Assembly (NCBI RefSeq): GCF_014697355.1
Contig: NZ_JACJRQ010000003.1
Location: forward strand, 186,001-250,000
Direction of reading: 5' to 3'
Source of the DNA: Nostoc calcicola FACHB-3891
GTDB taxonomy: Bacteria > Cyanobacteriota > Cyanobacteriia > Cyanobacteriales > Nostocaceae
Length of the DNA: 64,000 nucleotides
The notes below the pieces were generated by a model, which saw only the letters and a list, made by a program, of their open reading frames with translations, was not told the DNA's origin and did not search any database. The first letter of the stretch is position 1. Every line of letters starts with the position of its first letter. Below are positions 8,038 through 16,800 of the stretch, piece by piece. The position numbers and the translations under genes were made by a program.

Positions 8038-10166
8038 ATTGCAATTCCACCTAATCCCTATTAGGGATTGAAACTGCATGTACTTCTTCCATGTATTTGA
8101 TCAGGAAACCTGTTGATAATTGCAATTCCACCTAATCCCTATTAGGGATTGAAACTGAGACTTACATTCAAAGCCACATATCACTTATTATTGCAATTCC
8201 ACCTAATCCCTATTAGGGATTGAAACCCGTACCCATCACCTATAGAACTCGCACCCTTGGATTGCAATTCCACCTAATCCCTATTAGGGATTGAAACGAA
8301 TCCGAGTGCGATCGTCGGCTCTTGCCTTGGTCATTGCAATTCCACCTAATCCCTATTAGGGATTGAAACGAATCAATGGCATCTTGCTAGCAGTGATTTG
8401 GCTAGAATTGCAATTCCACCTAATCCCTATTAGGGATTGAAACAGAGAGTTAATGCGATTACCACCACTGCCGGACCATTGCAATTCCACCTAATCCCTA
8501 TTAGGGATTGAAACGAAAAACCACCCAGAAACTTTAGTGCCAATTTTCGAGTTATTGCAATTCCACCTAATCCCTATTAGGGATTGAAACGGCAGCCCCA
8601 GAATTCCAGCAATTAAAGCCACGCAATTGCAATTCCACCTAATCCCTATTAGGGATTGAAACGTTTTGATTGCTGGGATTTTGGGATTGCCGACTGAATT
8701 GCAATTCCACCTAATCCCTATTAGGGATTGAAACAAAAAAATTACAGATATTTACGAGTCTGAAGAGGATTGCAATTCCACCTAATCCCTATTAGGGATT
8801 GAAACCACAGAGGAAGTGCATCCCAGGAAATCGGTGCATTATTGCAATTCCACCTAATCCCTATTAGGGATTGAAACGCCAAATCCTCGCCATCAAAAGC
8901 AAGGATTCCAATTGCAATTCCACCTAATCCCTATTAGGGATTGAAACCAGACGATGCAGTTAGACCGTTTCTCAAACTATCTATTGCAATTCCACCTAAT
9001 CCCTATTAGGGATTGAAACTACTAATCTTAATAATTAAATCTTGAACACCAAGTATTGCAATTCCACCTAATCCCTATTAGGGATTGAAACGGCTATGAA
9101 TGCTCAATGGAATGGACTTGGCCTAATTGCAATTCCACCTAATCCCTATTAGGGATTGAAACATGTGGTGAACTTCTTCAAGGTGTTACGCGTTAGATTG
9201 CAATTCCACCTAATCCCTATTAGGGATTGAAACTTTGCTGCTTCGTCCGAATAACTGTATTCAACAAATTGCAATTCCACCTAATCCCTATTAGGGATTG
9301 AAACTTTTTGGAACCAGATTTATTAATAGAATCAACTGCATTGCAATTCCACCTAATCCCTATTAGGGATTGAAACTTTTAAAAAGTCTTTCAGGTCATC
9401 CACCATTTGAATATTGCAATTCCACCTAATCCCTATTAGGGATTGAAACTTTGTTGACCGCCGCTTTGAGGCGATCTCTTTTATTGCAATTCCACCTAAT
9501 CCCTATTAGGGATTGAAACATGTCCTACCAAGAGTAGAAATTCTCGGTGCAAATTGCAATTCCACCTAATCCCTATTAGGGATTGAAACTACTGGAAAAG
9601 TTCAAGACACTGGGGAACAGTTACATTGCAATTCCACCTAATCCCTATTAGGGATTGAAACACATCAGCAGCCTAGAACCAAAAAATCAAGGTGGCGCGA
9701 TTGCAATTCCACCTAATCCCTATTAGGGATTGAAACACGTATTATTCAATTGGTATGTCGATGATGTTTTTGGATTGCAATTCCACCTAATCCCTATTAG
9801 GGATTGAAACTTAACAAGTAACTATAACCCAAGACAAACGGGAAATTGCAATTCCACCTAATCCCTATTAGGGATTGAAACCGATTCCATTGGGTAGTTG
9901 CAATAGCAAATTTAGATTGCAATTCCACCTAATCCCTATTAGGGATTGAAACGCTGATGCTTTCGCTGCTGCTAAAGAAAGAAAATTGCAATTCCACCTA
10001 ATCCCTATTAGGGATTGAAACCCGCAGTACTTCTAGCATCCTTGCCAATAGCTTCTATTGCAATTCCACCTAATCCCTATTAGGGATTGAAACGATAATC
10101 ATATTCTTGTTGTCTAGGCTTATGTACAGATTGCAATTCCACCTAATCCCTATTAGGGATTGAAAC
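8038..10166 (+). CRISPR. CRISPR array: 30 identical 37-nt repeats, 29 spacers, no cas genes
   Basis: The repeat starts ATTGCAATTCCACCTAATCC and ends CTATTAGGGATTGAAAC. AATCCC and GGGATT form the Cas6-type hairpin with TATTA as loop. Repeats start at 8038, 8119, 8190, 8261, 8333, 8407, 8478, 8554, 8626, 8698, 8769, 8841, 8911, 8983, 9055, 9126, 9197, 9268, 9340, 9413, 9483, 9553, 9625, 9700, 9774, 9845, 9916, 9985, 10057 and 10130. Spacers are 32-39 nt, except the first, which is 44 nt. I saw no variation in any repeat, including the last one, and no spacer twice. Repeats of this form in Nostocales go with type I-D or III-B systems. No cas gene is in the window, so the processing machinery must be elsewhere. 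Confidence 0.98.
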
Positions 10167-10267
10167 ATATTTTCGGTTTGGATAGCGATTAGTTCTCGAA
10201 CATCGTCCATAACAACTGGATTAATCTACTGATTTTCACCACTTGGGCGATCGCTTTAGAGGTGTGT

Positions 10268-10392
10268 CAATACGGTTCGGTTAAAGGGGAAAGGGGAAAG
10301 GGGAAAGGTTTCAAATACATCCTTTACCCCTTACCCCAAAACCATTTCCCAGACCACAAGGGAAGTTCATACTGCTTATCCGAACCGTATTG
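10268..10392. mobile_element. Miniature element with 13-bp perfect TIR and 10-bp target duplication
   Basis: The ends CAATACGGTTCGG (10268-10280) and CCGAACCGTATTG (10380-10392) are exact complements. AGAGGTGTGT occurs immediately outside both ends (10258-10267 and 10393-10402), a perfect 10-bp direct repeat that reads as a target-site duplication. The 125-bp element has no coding capacity; its interior is GGGGAAAGGGGAAAGG followed by CTTTACCCCTTACCCC. It sits between the CRISPR array and the stop of the gene at 10429. Confidence 0.8.
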
Positions 10393-10428
10393 AGAGGTGT
10401 GTAACTTTGACTCGCTCGTATTTTATAG

Positions 10429-10944
10429 TTAATTTCTGCCCCGTTCTTGCATTTCTTGCTGACGCATGGGCATAGCGTCAATTTGCTCAAAAATTGCTGT
10501 TGCTTGGACTGGTGTAGTGTCTTGGCGCTTAACACCACCATCTTTACCTATCAAAATAACGCGAAAATTTTCTTTATCAACCCCAAACCGATTTCGCAAA
10601 TTAGCAGCAGAAGATTCATCTATTGGCTGTCTGTTGGCATAGCTTTTATCTGTTGCCAAAACCTGAACGAGAACTAAATCCCGGTCTGTAAAACCGTTTT
10701 GGTACTGGTTAAACAACTGCATCTGTTGCTGATAGTGATGGTTATCAACAGACGGTGCAAACACTAATAACACGCGGTTTTGCCATTTTTGGGAACTGAG
10801 GTTAAATGAAGACATTTTGATGGTATGATTGGTTGAACCTTGGACAGTATCAGCAATGCTGACTGGCGATAGGATAGACCACGCGGTAAGGGTCAGGGCG
10901 ATTAATACTGAGTTATTCACTTGGGGGTTGTTAATAGCAATCAT
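10429..10944 (-). CDS. Secreted DUF4174-family thioredoxin-like protein
   Basis: This 171-residue protein has an N-terminal signal or anchor (LIALTLTAWSILSPVSIADT). The following domain begins with LSSQKWQNRVLLVFAPS and ends with FRVILIGKDGGVKRQDTTPV and IDAMPMRQQEM. The LIGKDGG-x-K and MPMRxxEM motifs are the signature of DUF4174, a thioredoxin-fold domain without a CxxC pair. It probably works in the periplasm or outer envelope; the role is unknown in the family. The gene is monocistronic, with the next gene upstream at 11035 on the same strand after a 90-bp gap. Confidence 0.8.
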   Translation of the reverse strand: MIAINNPQVNNSVLIALTLTAWSILSPVSIADTVQGSTNHTIKMSSFNLSSQKWQNRVLLVFAPSVDNHHYQQQMQLFNQYQNGFTDRDLVLVQVLATDKSYANRQPIDESSAANLRNRFGVDKENFRVILIGKDGGVKRQDTTPVQATAIFEQIDAMPMRQQEMQERGRN

Positions 10945-11034
10945 CTCAAGCTATCATCATTAGCCCTACTCTGACTCTATCAGGTGATTGAATAAACAGA
11001 AGTTAGCGATCGCCAAAAAATTCTTCCAGTCATT

Positions 11035-11778
11035 TTAACTACAGGTAACTGCTGAAGCTGAGTTTACCTTTGTCAAATCTCCAGTGAATATACCTGTATA
11101 TTTATAAGGTGATGAACCAGAACAAGTCATAGGATTTGTATTAGCGCGGCGTGGAGTCCACCACGAATCTGCATTGACGGTCAAATTGACGCCATTCCAT
11201 GATAATCCGCTGACAACTAAAGAGTTGGTTTTACCATCATTAGCCTTTTTCGCAGTCAGAAATGTGGCATAGTAAACGCTACCATTTTCGGGATTAATTT
11301 TTGCTATGACTGCGACTTTCGGGCCGCCACCACTGCCATAACTAGGTAGCCAACGGCCAGTAGCAAAGCGTCGAAAATCATTACCAGGCTGGCTACCAGT
11401 GGAAGAAAAAACGCCATACAAAACGTTTCCTCCATCCCAAAGTAATCCATAGCCTGTACCATCATCATTGGTTGTTTCGTAATCACTGCGACACCATTTC
11501 TTCACGCCATTCTGAAAACTAATGATGCGAGGGTCTTTGTTTTGAGATGATACTTGCTGATAACCAATGTAGATGGTTCTTTGGCCAACACTCACTCTGG
11601 GACCATTTTTATTTTTGATAGTTGTCTCAGTGTCATTGCATGTAAATGTCACACCTTTACCAATAGATGACTGTATGGTAGTTTGGGCAAAAACTTGAGG
11701 AATTGGTAAATCAGCACTCAGTACTACTGATAAAAATAAAAATGCTGCATATTTGGGCAATTTACGGGGATCAATCAT
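11035..11778 (-). CDS. Secreted protein of unknown function
   Basis: The chosen ATG gives a 247-residue protein starting MIDPRKLPKYAAFLFLSVVL, a good signal peptide (basic n-region, hydrophobic core, PQVFAQ cleavage-like end). An in-frame ATG at 11820 would add 14 residues with no signal character, so I reject it. The mature protein is rich in Gly, Ser, Thr and Asn and probably beta-structured, with segments such as YGLLWDGGNVLYGVFSSTGSQ and VAVIAKINPENGSVYYATFL. Four Cys residues could form disulphides. I do not recognise the family. Neighbours do not indicate a function. Confidence 0.65.
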   Translation of the reverse strand: MIDPRKLPKYAAFLFLSVVLSADLPIPQVFAQTTIQSSIGKGVTFTCNDTETTIKNKNGPRVSVGQRTIYIGYQQVSSQNKDPRIISFQNGVKKWCRSDYETTNDDGTGYGLLWDGGNVLYGVFSSTGSQPGNDFRRFATGRWLPSYGSGGGPKVAVIAKINPENGSVYYATFLTAKKANDGKTNSLVVSGLSWNGVNLTVNADSWWTPRRANTNPMTCSGSSPYKYTGIFTGDLTKVNSASAVTCS

Positions 11779-11886
11779 TAAATTTGTGTGGTTAAAATGT
11801 CTAAAATGACAAGATATCACAAAGTTTTTGTAATTAGTAATATGAACTACAGCATTTAACTGGTATTAATCACCAATGGGCTGGAA

Positions 11887-12244
11887 TTACAGCATATTTC
11901 AAGTAAATGAGGTACGCGAGTAGGGTAGCACAGCTGTGCATAGGTGCCAACTTAAGCTAAAACCTTTGTTCCACATACGTTTTCCCCCCCTTAATCCCCC
12001 CGATGTATTGGGGGGGAAAAAAGAATCTAGTTCCCTCACGCCACTTGCTTCAAGTCGGCAGAGCCGCCCAACGCAGTGGCTCCCCTTTATAAGGGGAGGG
12101 TTAGGGTGGGGTGACGCGGTGAGTAACGCTAAGTGAATGAACTCAATATCAAATCTTGATAAGGGTTTCACGTTAAGTTGACACCAATGACAGCTGTGCT
12201 ACCCTACGATTATCTATACCTCACCAACTGGAAATCTGCTGTAA
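11887..12244. repeat. Large palindromic element, TTACAGCA family, with an internal insertion
   Basis: The ends are TTACAGCA (11887-11894) and TGCTGTAA (12237-12244), and the inverted match continues inward for about 60 bp per side with mismatches (TGAGGTA, GTAGGGTAGCACAGCTGT). A simple 98-bp copy of the same family is at 45706-45803. Here the centre is expanded by a second repeat: CTTAATCCCCCCGATGTATTG followed by CCCTTTATAAGGGGAGGGTTAGGGTGGGGT, a dispersed family also at 29735-29817 and 45920-45998. This looks like one element nested in another. Confidence 0.6.
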
Positions 12245-12311
12245 GTATTGAATCAGGGTTGAAAGAGTCGGGACACGCGGGGGTAAACAATATCATCAGA
12301 TTGTCTGCGAG

Positions 12312-12399
12312 GACTTACGCAAAAGATAACGAAAGTAGCGGTAATTCATGAATTACCGCTACCCCAGAATAAGTTTTTCAGTCACATATTGCGTAAGTC
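12312..12399. repeat. Miniature palindromic element, GACTTACGCA family
   Basis: The perfect ends GACTTACGCA (12312-12321) and TGCGTAAGTC (12390-12399) bound an 88-bp element. Its centre holds a 24-bp perfect palindrome at 12337-12360 (AGCGGTAATTCA and its complement). An equally long copy is at 19349-19436. The region 11821-12548 around it contains no gene. Confidence 0.7.
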
Positions 12400-12548
12400 T
12401 TGTCTGCTATGTAAGTAGTCTAATTCGCACGGCGAAAGAATTTGCCGAGGGTATTCGCCTGTGTCCGAAAAAAAGGCGATCGCTTTTTTTTCACAACTAA
12501 TCCAGGATACGTAATAAATAGTGGTATCCGTTATCAACACATGAATAG

Positions 12549-12986
12549 TTAAAGGTTCGAGCCAGGTTGAGAATTTTCCAGCTTGTTTGGATTTACCCAA
12601 CGATTGACAAATTCGTTTTTATTTTTGTGTACCTTGATTTGCACTTCCTTGGAACCTAATTTGACTACTTCTGCGGGAATTCTTTGGATATCAGTAGAAT
12701 CACCACGAGCCTTGTAAAGCCAAATGACTTTTTGACCTACTTCAAAGTAGTCAGGAGATGGTGCTGTTTTTGCCCAAGTGGGAGAAGCAACTGCTAACTC
12801 GATCAAAAGTACTAATAACACTATGGTAGTTTGGAAAAATTTTATGCCCATTGCAGTTAGGAAGTTTCTAGACAAAGTTGGAGTGCTAATTTCTATATCG
12901 CTTTGAGACAGTTTGATTGTTTTATTACTCAAAGCTTGTTGAGAAATTACATCTAGTTCATAGCTCTTATTTGGAGAAGTTCGCAT
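12549..12986 (-). CDS. Small secreted or membrane-anchored protein, unknown function
   Basis: The 145-residue reading frame contains a hydrophobic signal-like segment at residues 46-70 (MGIKFFQTTIVLLVLLIELA, then an ASPTWAKTA cleavage-like end). The rest is a small basic domain: YFEVGQKVIWLYKARGDSTD, VQIKVHKNKNEFVNRWV. This pattern resembles short SH3-like barrels but no family is certain. The true start could be Met46 at 12851, giving a plain signal peptide; neither start has a convincing ribosome site. A HIP1-centred A-run/T-run palindrome at about 12468-12491 downstream may terminate its transcript. Confidence 0.6.
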   Translation of the reverse strand: MRTSPNKSYELDVISQQALSNKTIKLSQSDIEISTPTLSRNFLTAMGIKFFQTTIVLLVLLIELAVASPTWAKTAPSPDYFEVGQKVIWLYKARGDSTDIQRIPAEVVKLGSKEVQIKVHKNKNEFVNRWVNPNKLENSQPGSNL

Positions 12987-13490
12987 TAGTTTGCTCTGGA
13001 AATGATGACTGAATCTTGGGTAAAATTTTATTGGTAACAGTCGTTGTTATTTGTGAATAATCAGTTGTTTTTGGATGTCAAATAAATTTTGCAATTTAAA
13101 ATCTTTCGTAATTTGATAATAAACAAGTTTTGAAATATAATCAAATGTTCTTGTTTGTCAAAAGCATAAATTAAATTAATGGTAAATTATCTTTGTGAAT
13201 AAATCGCTAAATTCAGGTAATGATTGACAAAAAAATCAGCAAAATCAAGTAGATAAACTAAATCTCCAAGTCAGAAATAAAGCTTGTTTGACTGCCAAAT
13301 ACAGTAGAATTTGGCTGTTGATGAATTTTGACAGAGAATTTTGGGGAGCGATCGCATTATATCGGCTCGTCTATCCTAGCTAATTAAAAAAACTCCTGAA
13401 ATCACAATCTCTATCTGAAGAATAATTGACGGCAAATAACACTCTATCGTAAAAACTTAAATATATAGAGCTTTATCAAGTTTAATTTAT
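12987..13490. other. AT-rich intergenic region without recognised features
   Basis: This 504-bp spacer separates divergent genes, so it must hold both promoters, but I cannot place a -10/-35 pair with confidence. It is strongly AT-rich, with one HIP1 site at about 13349. I see no repeat element, RNA gene or open frame of interest. Confidence 0.5.
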
Positions 13491-13748
13491 ATGCCTCACA
13501 GTAGAAGCCTACTTGTGGCAAAACAACCCAATATTGGCAAATTAGTTCGTGCCCTGTGGCAAGAATTAAATCTGTCTCCAGAAACATTTGCTGCCGAGTT
13601 TGGTGTCACTTTCCCGACAATCAACCGTTGGGAAAATCGACGTGCAACACCATTTTCTTTGGCAATGCAGCGTATTAGTACCTTAGTCATTGAGTTGGGC
13701 GATGGAAGTAAAATTCTTCAAGCAACATACTTTCAAGAAAAAGAGTAG
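13491..13748 (+). CDS. XRE-like helix-turn-helix regulator
   Basis: This 85-residue protein is a single helix-turn-helix domain. Residues 15-60 read IGKLVRALWQELNLSPETFA followed by AEFGVTFPTINRWENRRATP, matching the Cro/C1-type pattern (a scaffold helix, the turn in FAAEFGVTFPTINRWE, then a WEN-R-x-x-P end). This form is common in cyanobacteria and in plasmid or antitoxin regulators. It lies 115 bp upstream of the large histidine kinase on the same strand and may be co-transcribed, although the gap carries no clear promoter or terminator. The target genes are unknown. Confidence 0.75.
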   Translation: MPHSRSLLVAKQPNIGKLVRALWQELNLSPETFAAEFGVTFPTINRWENRRATPFSLAMQRISTLVIELGDGSKILQATYFQEKE

Positions 13749-13863
13749 ACTTGTTTGATGCTGCTAAGTTCCCAGTCAAAACCCCCACTCAATACTGTTT
13801 TGGCTCAACTAGAAAAGGATTTTGACCAGGAGATGTCCACAACTGTAGTTTTGTAACCGAACC

Positions 13864-16800
13864 ATGACTAACCCTGAGAAACCAATGAAAAACCAGTCAA
13901 CGTCAGCAAGCAACGCCGACGGTAATTTTCTTCTTGGTGGCGATGAAATGGGTGCGCGGATGCGAGAACTGGATTGGTCAAAAAATTCCCTTGGCCTAAC
14001 ACAGCATTGGCCGCAGAGTTTGAAAACTGCGGTGCGGATTATGCTGACTTCTCGTCAACCGATGTTTGTCTGGTGGGGCGACGAACTCATTAACCTTTAC
14101 AACGACCCTTACAAAGCTATTATTGGCGGCAAACATCCAGAAGCACTTGGCCAGCCAGCTTCCCATGTGTGGCGGGAGATTTGGGATCAGATTGGTCCGA
14201 GAGCAGAATCAGCGATGCTCAAAAACGAGGGCACTTACGACGAAGCGCTACTGCTAATTATGGAGCGTAACGGCTACCCAGAGGAAACTTATTACACTTT
14301 TTCCTATAGCCCAGTTCCCAATGACGAGGGTGACACAGGCGGGATTATCTGCGCCAACACTGATGACACACAACGCATCATTGGTGAGCGTCAGTTAAAA
14401 CTATTACGGGAGTTAGCAACTAGAACAGCAGATGCACGGACATTTGATGAAGCTTGTACGCTGAGTGCGAGTTGTCTGGAAACCAACCCTTACGACTTGC
14501 CCTTTGCCATGATTTATTTAGTCGATCCAGATCGAGAGCAAGTTTTTCTTGCCGGAACATGCCGCATTGAGCCAAACCACATAGCAGTTCCCCAAACAGT
14601 TGCTTTTGATTCTGATACAGTTTGGCCTTTTGCGGAAGCGATCGCCACCCATCAAACAAAGTTGATTGAAATCTCAGAAGCAGATTTTGGCAAGTTACCT
14701 TGTGGTATGTGGGAGCGATCGCCACATCAAGCGGTAGCTGTACCCATCTCACCATCCGGTCAAACAGGCAAAGCTGGCATCTTAATTGCTGGCTTAAACC
14801 CCTTCAGGCTCTTTGACGACAATTATAAAGGATTCATCGAACTAGTTGCAGCTCAAATCGCAGCTAGCATTGCCAACGCCCAAGCTTACGAACAAGAACG
14901 CAAACGCGCCGAAGCTTTAGCAGAAATCGATCGCGCCAAAACCGTTTTCTTCAGCAACGTCAGCCACGAGTTCCGTACCCCATTAACTCTAATGTTGGGG
15001 CCACTAGAAGAAACCTTAGCCAATTGTGCCAACCTGCTACCACCCAAGGAACAAGAGCAGTTAAAAATGGTGCAACGTAACGGACTACGCTTATTAAAAC
15101 TAGTCAACAGCCTGTTAGATTTCTCGCGCATTGAAGCCGGACGAGTTCAAGCTTCATACGAACCCACCGATCTTGCCATTTTCACCGCCGAATTAGCTAG
15201 TGTATTTCGTTCAGCGATCGAACGCGCAGGAATGCAATTATCAGTTAATTGTCCTCCCCTGCCAGCACCAGTGTATGTAGATCGCCAAATGTGGGAAAAA
15301 ATTGTTTTCAACCTGCTGTCTAACGCCTTCAAATTCACCTTGGCAGGAAAAATTGCAGTAAGTTTGCAGTGGGTAGAGAAAGAGGACGCGGGGAAAGAGG
15401 ACGCTCTGACGCGGGGACACGGGGACGCGGGGATATGGGGATATGGAGATGCAGGGAATTATTTATCACAAACATTCTCCGCGTCAGAGCGTCTCCCCGT
15501 CACCGCGTCCTCTTCTCCCACCTCTGCATTCGTCGAATTCTCAGTGCAAGACACCGGAATTGGTATCCCAGCAGCAGAAATTCCCCACCTGTTTGAACGA
15601 TTTCACCGCGTCAAAGGAGCGCAAGGACGAACTTTTGAAGGGTCGGGAATTGGATTGTCCCTTGTGCAAGAATTGGTGAAAATGCATGGTGGAAGAGTCG
15701 AAGTAACCAGTGTTCTAGGGGCAGGCAGTTGCTTTACTGTGTTAATTCCTACAGGGTATGCTCATTTGCCTCCAGACCGAATTAGTGCCACTCGAACCTT
15801 AACTTCAACTGCCTTAGGTGCTGCACCCTATTTAGAAGAAGCTCTGCGTTGGTTACCTGAAGAGGCAGGGGAGCAGGGGAGCAGGGGAGCAGGGGAGCAG
15901 GAGAGCCTAATTTCTCCTCTGCCCCTTTGCCCCTCTGCCCCTCTGCCCAGAACTGCCCGCATTCTCCTAGCTGATGACAACGCTGATATGCGCGATTATG
16001 TCAAGCGATTGTTAAGTCAGCAGTATGAGGTAGAAGCAGTGCCGGATGGTTTAGCTGCTTTGGATTCTGTTCGGGAGCGTCTGCCAGACTTGGTTCTGAC
16101 GGATGTGATGATGCCTTCCCTAGATGGTTTTGGATTGCTGCAAGCATTACGAGCCGATCCGCACACAAGAAAAATTCCCATTATTTTGCTGTCAGCACGG
16201 GCAGGAGAAGAGGCACGGGTGGAAGGTTTAGAAGCCGGAGCTGATGATTACCTGATTAAACCGTTCTCTGCCCGTGAATTGCTGGTGCGCGTAGAAGCAG
16301 CCTTGAAAATGGCTCGTCTGAGAGAGGAAGCAATGCAACGCGAACAAGAACTACGGATTGAGGCTGAAGTTGCAAAAGCACACCTAGAGACAGTTTTAGC
16401 CGGTATTCAAGACCAGTTCTTTGTGTTGGATGGCCAGTGGCGTTATACCTTTGTCAATGAGCGGGTAGCAGAAATTGTGGGCTTTTCCCAGGAAGAGTTG
16501 CTAGGTAGCAGCATTTGGGAAGTTTTTCCAGATCTGATGGAAAGTGAGTTTTATACCCAAGTTCATCGAGCGATCGCCGAACAGACCGTGGTTCGCTTTG
16601 AATACTTTTATCCTAGATGGAATCGCTGGTTTGAGAATCGGATCTATCCCTTGGCTGAGGGCGTATCAATTTTTGTGACAGACGTTAGTGATGTCTACGA
16701 AGAACTGCGGTTACGCAAACAAGCTGAAGAAGCACTTCGGGAGAGCGAGCAACGCTTTCGGCTAATGGCAGATTCAGCACCGACGTTGATTTGGATGTCT

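Noticed and set aside
8491..8736. Minus-strand reading frame with FQSLIGIRWNCN repeats
   Set aside because: It is the translation of CRISPR repeats and spacers, not a protein.
8038..10166. cas genes near the CRISPR array
   Set aside because: Both flanks were checked: the DUF4174, secreted-protein, binding-protein and peptidoglycan-binding genes are not Cas proteins. The TnpB at 56727 is unrelated to the array.
11899..12171. Small reading frames on both strands with Pro/Gly/Ser-rich products
   Set aside because: They fall entirely within nested palindromic repeats.
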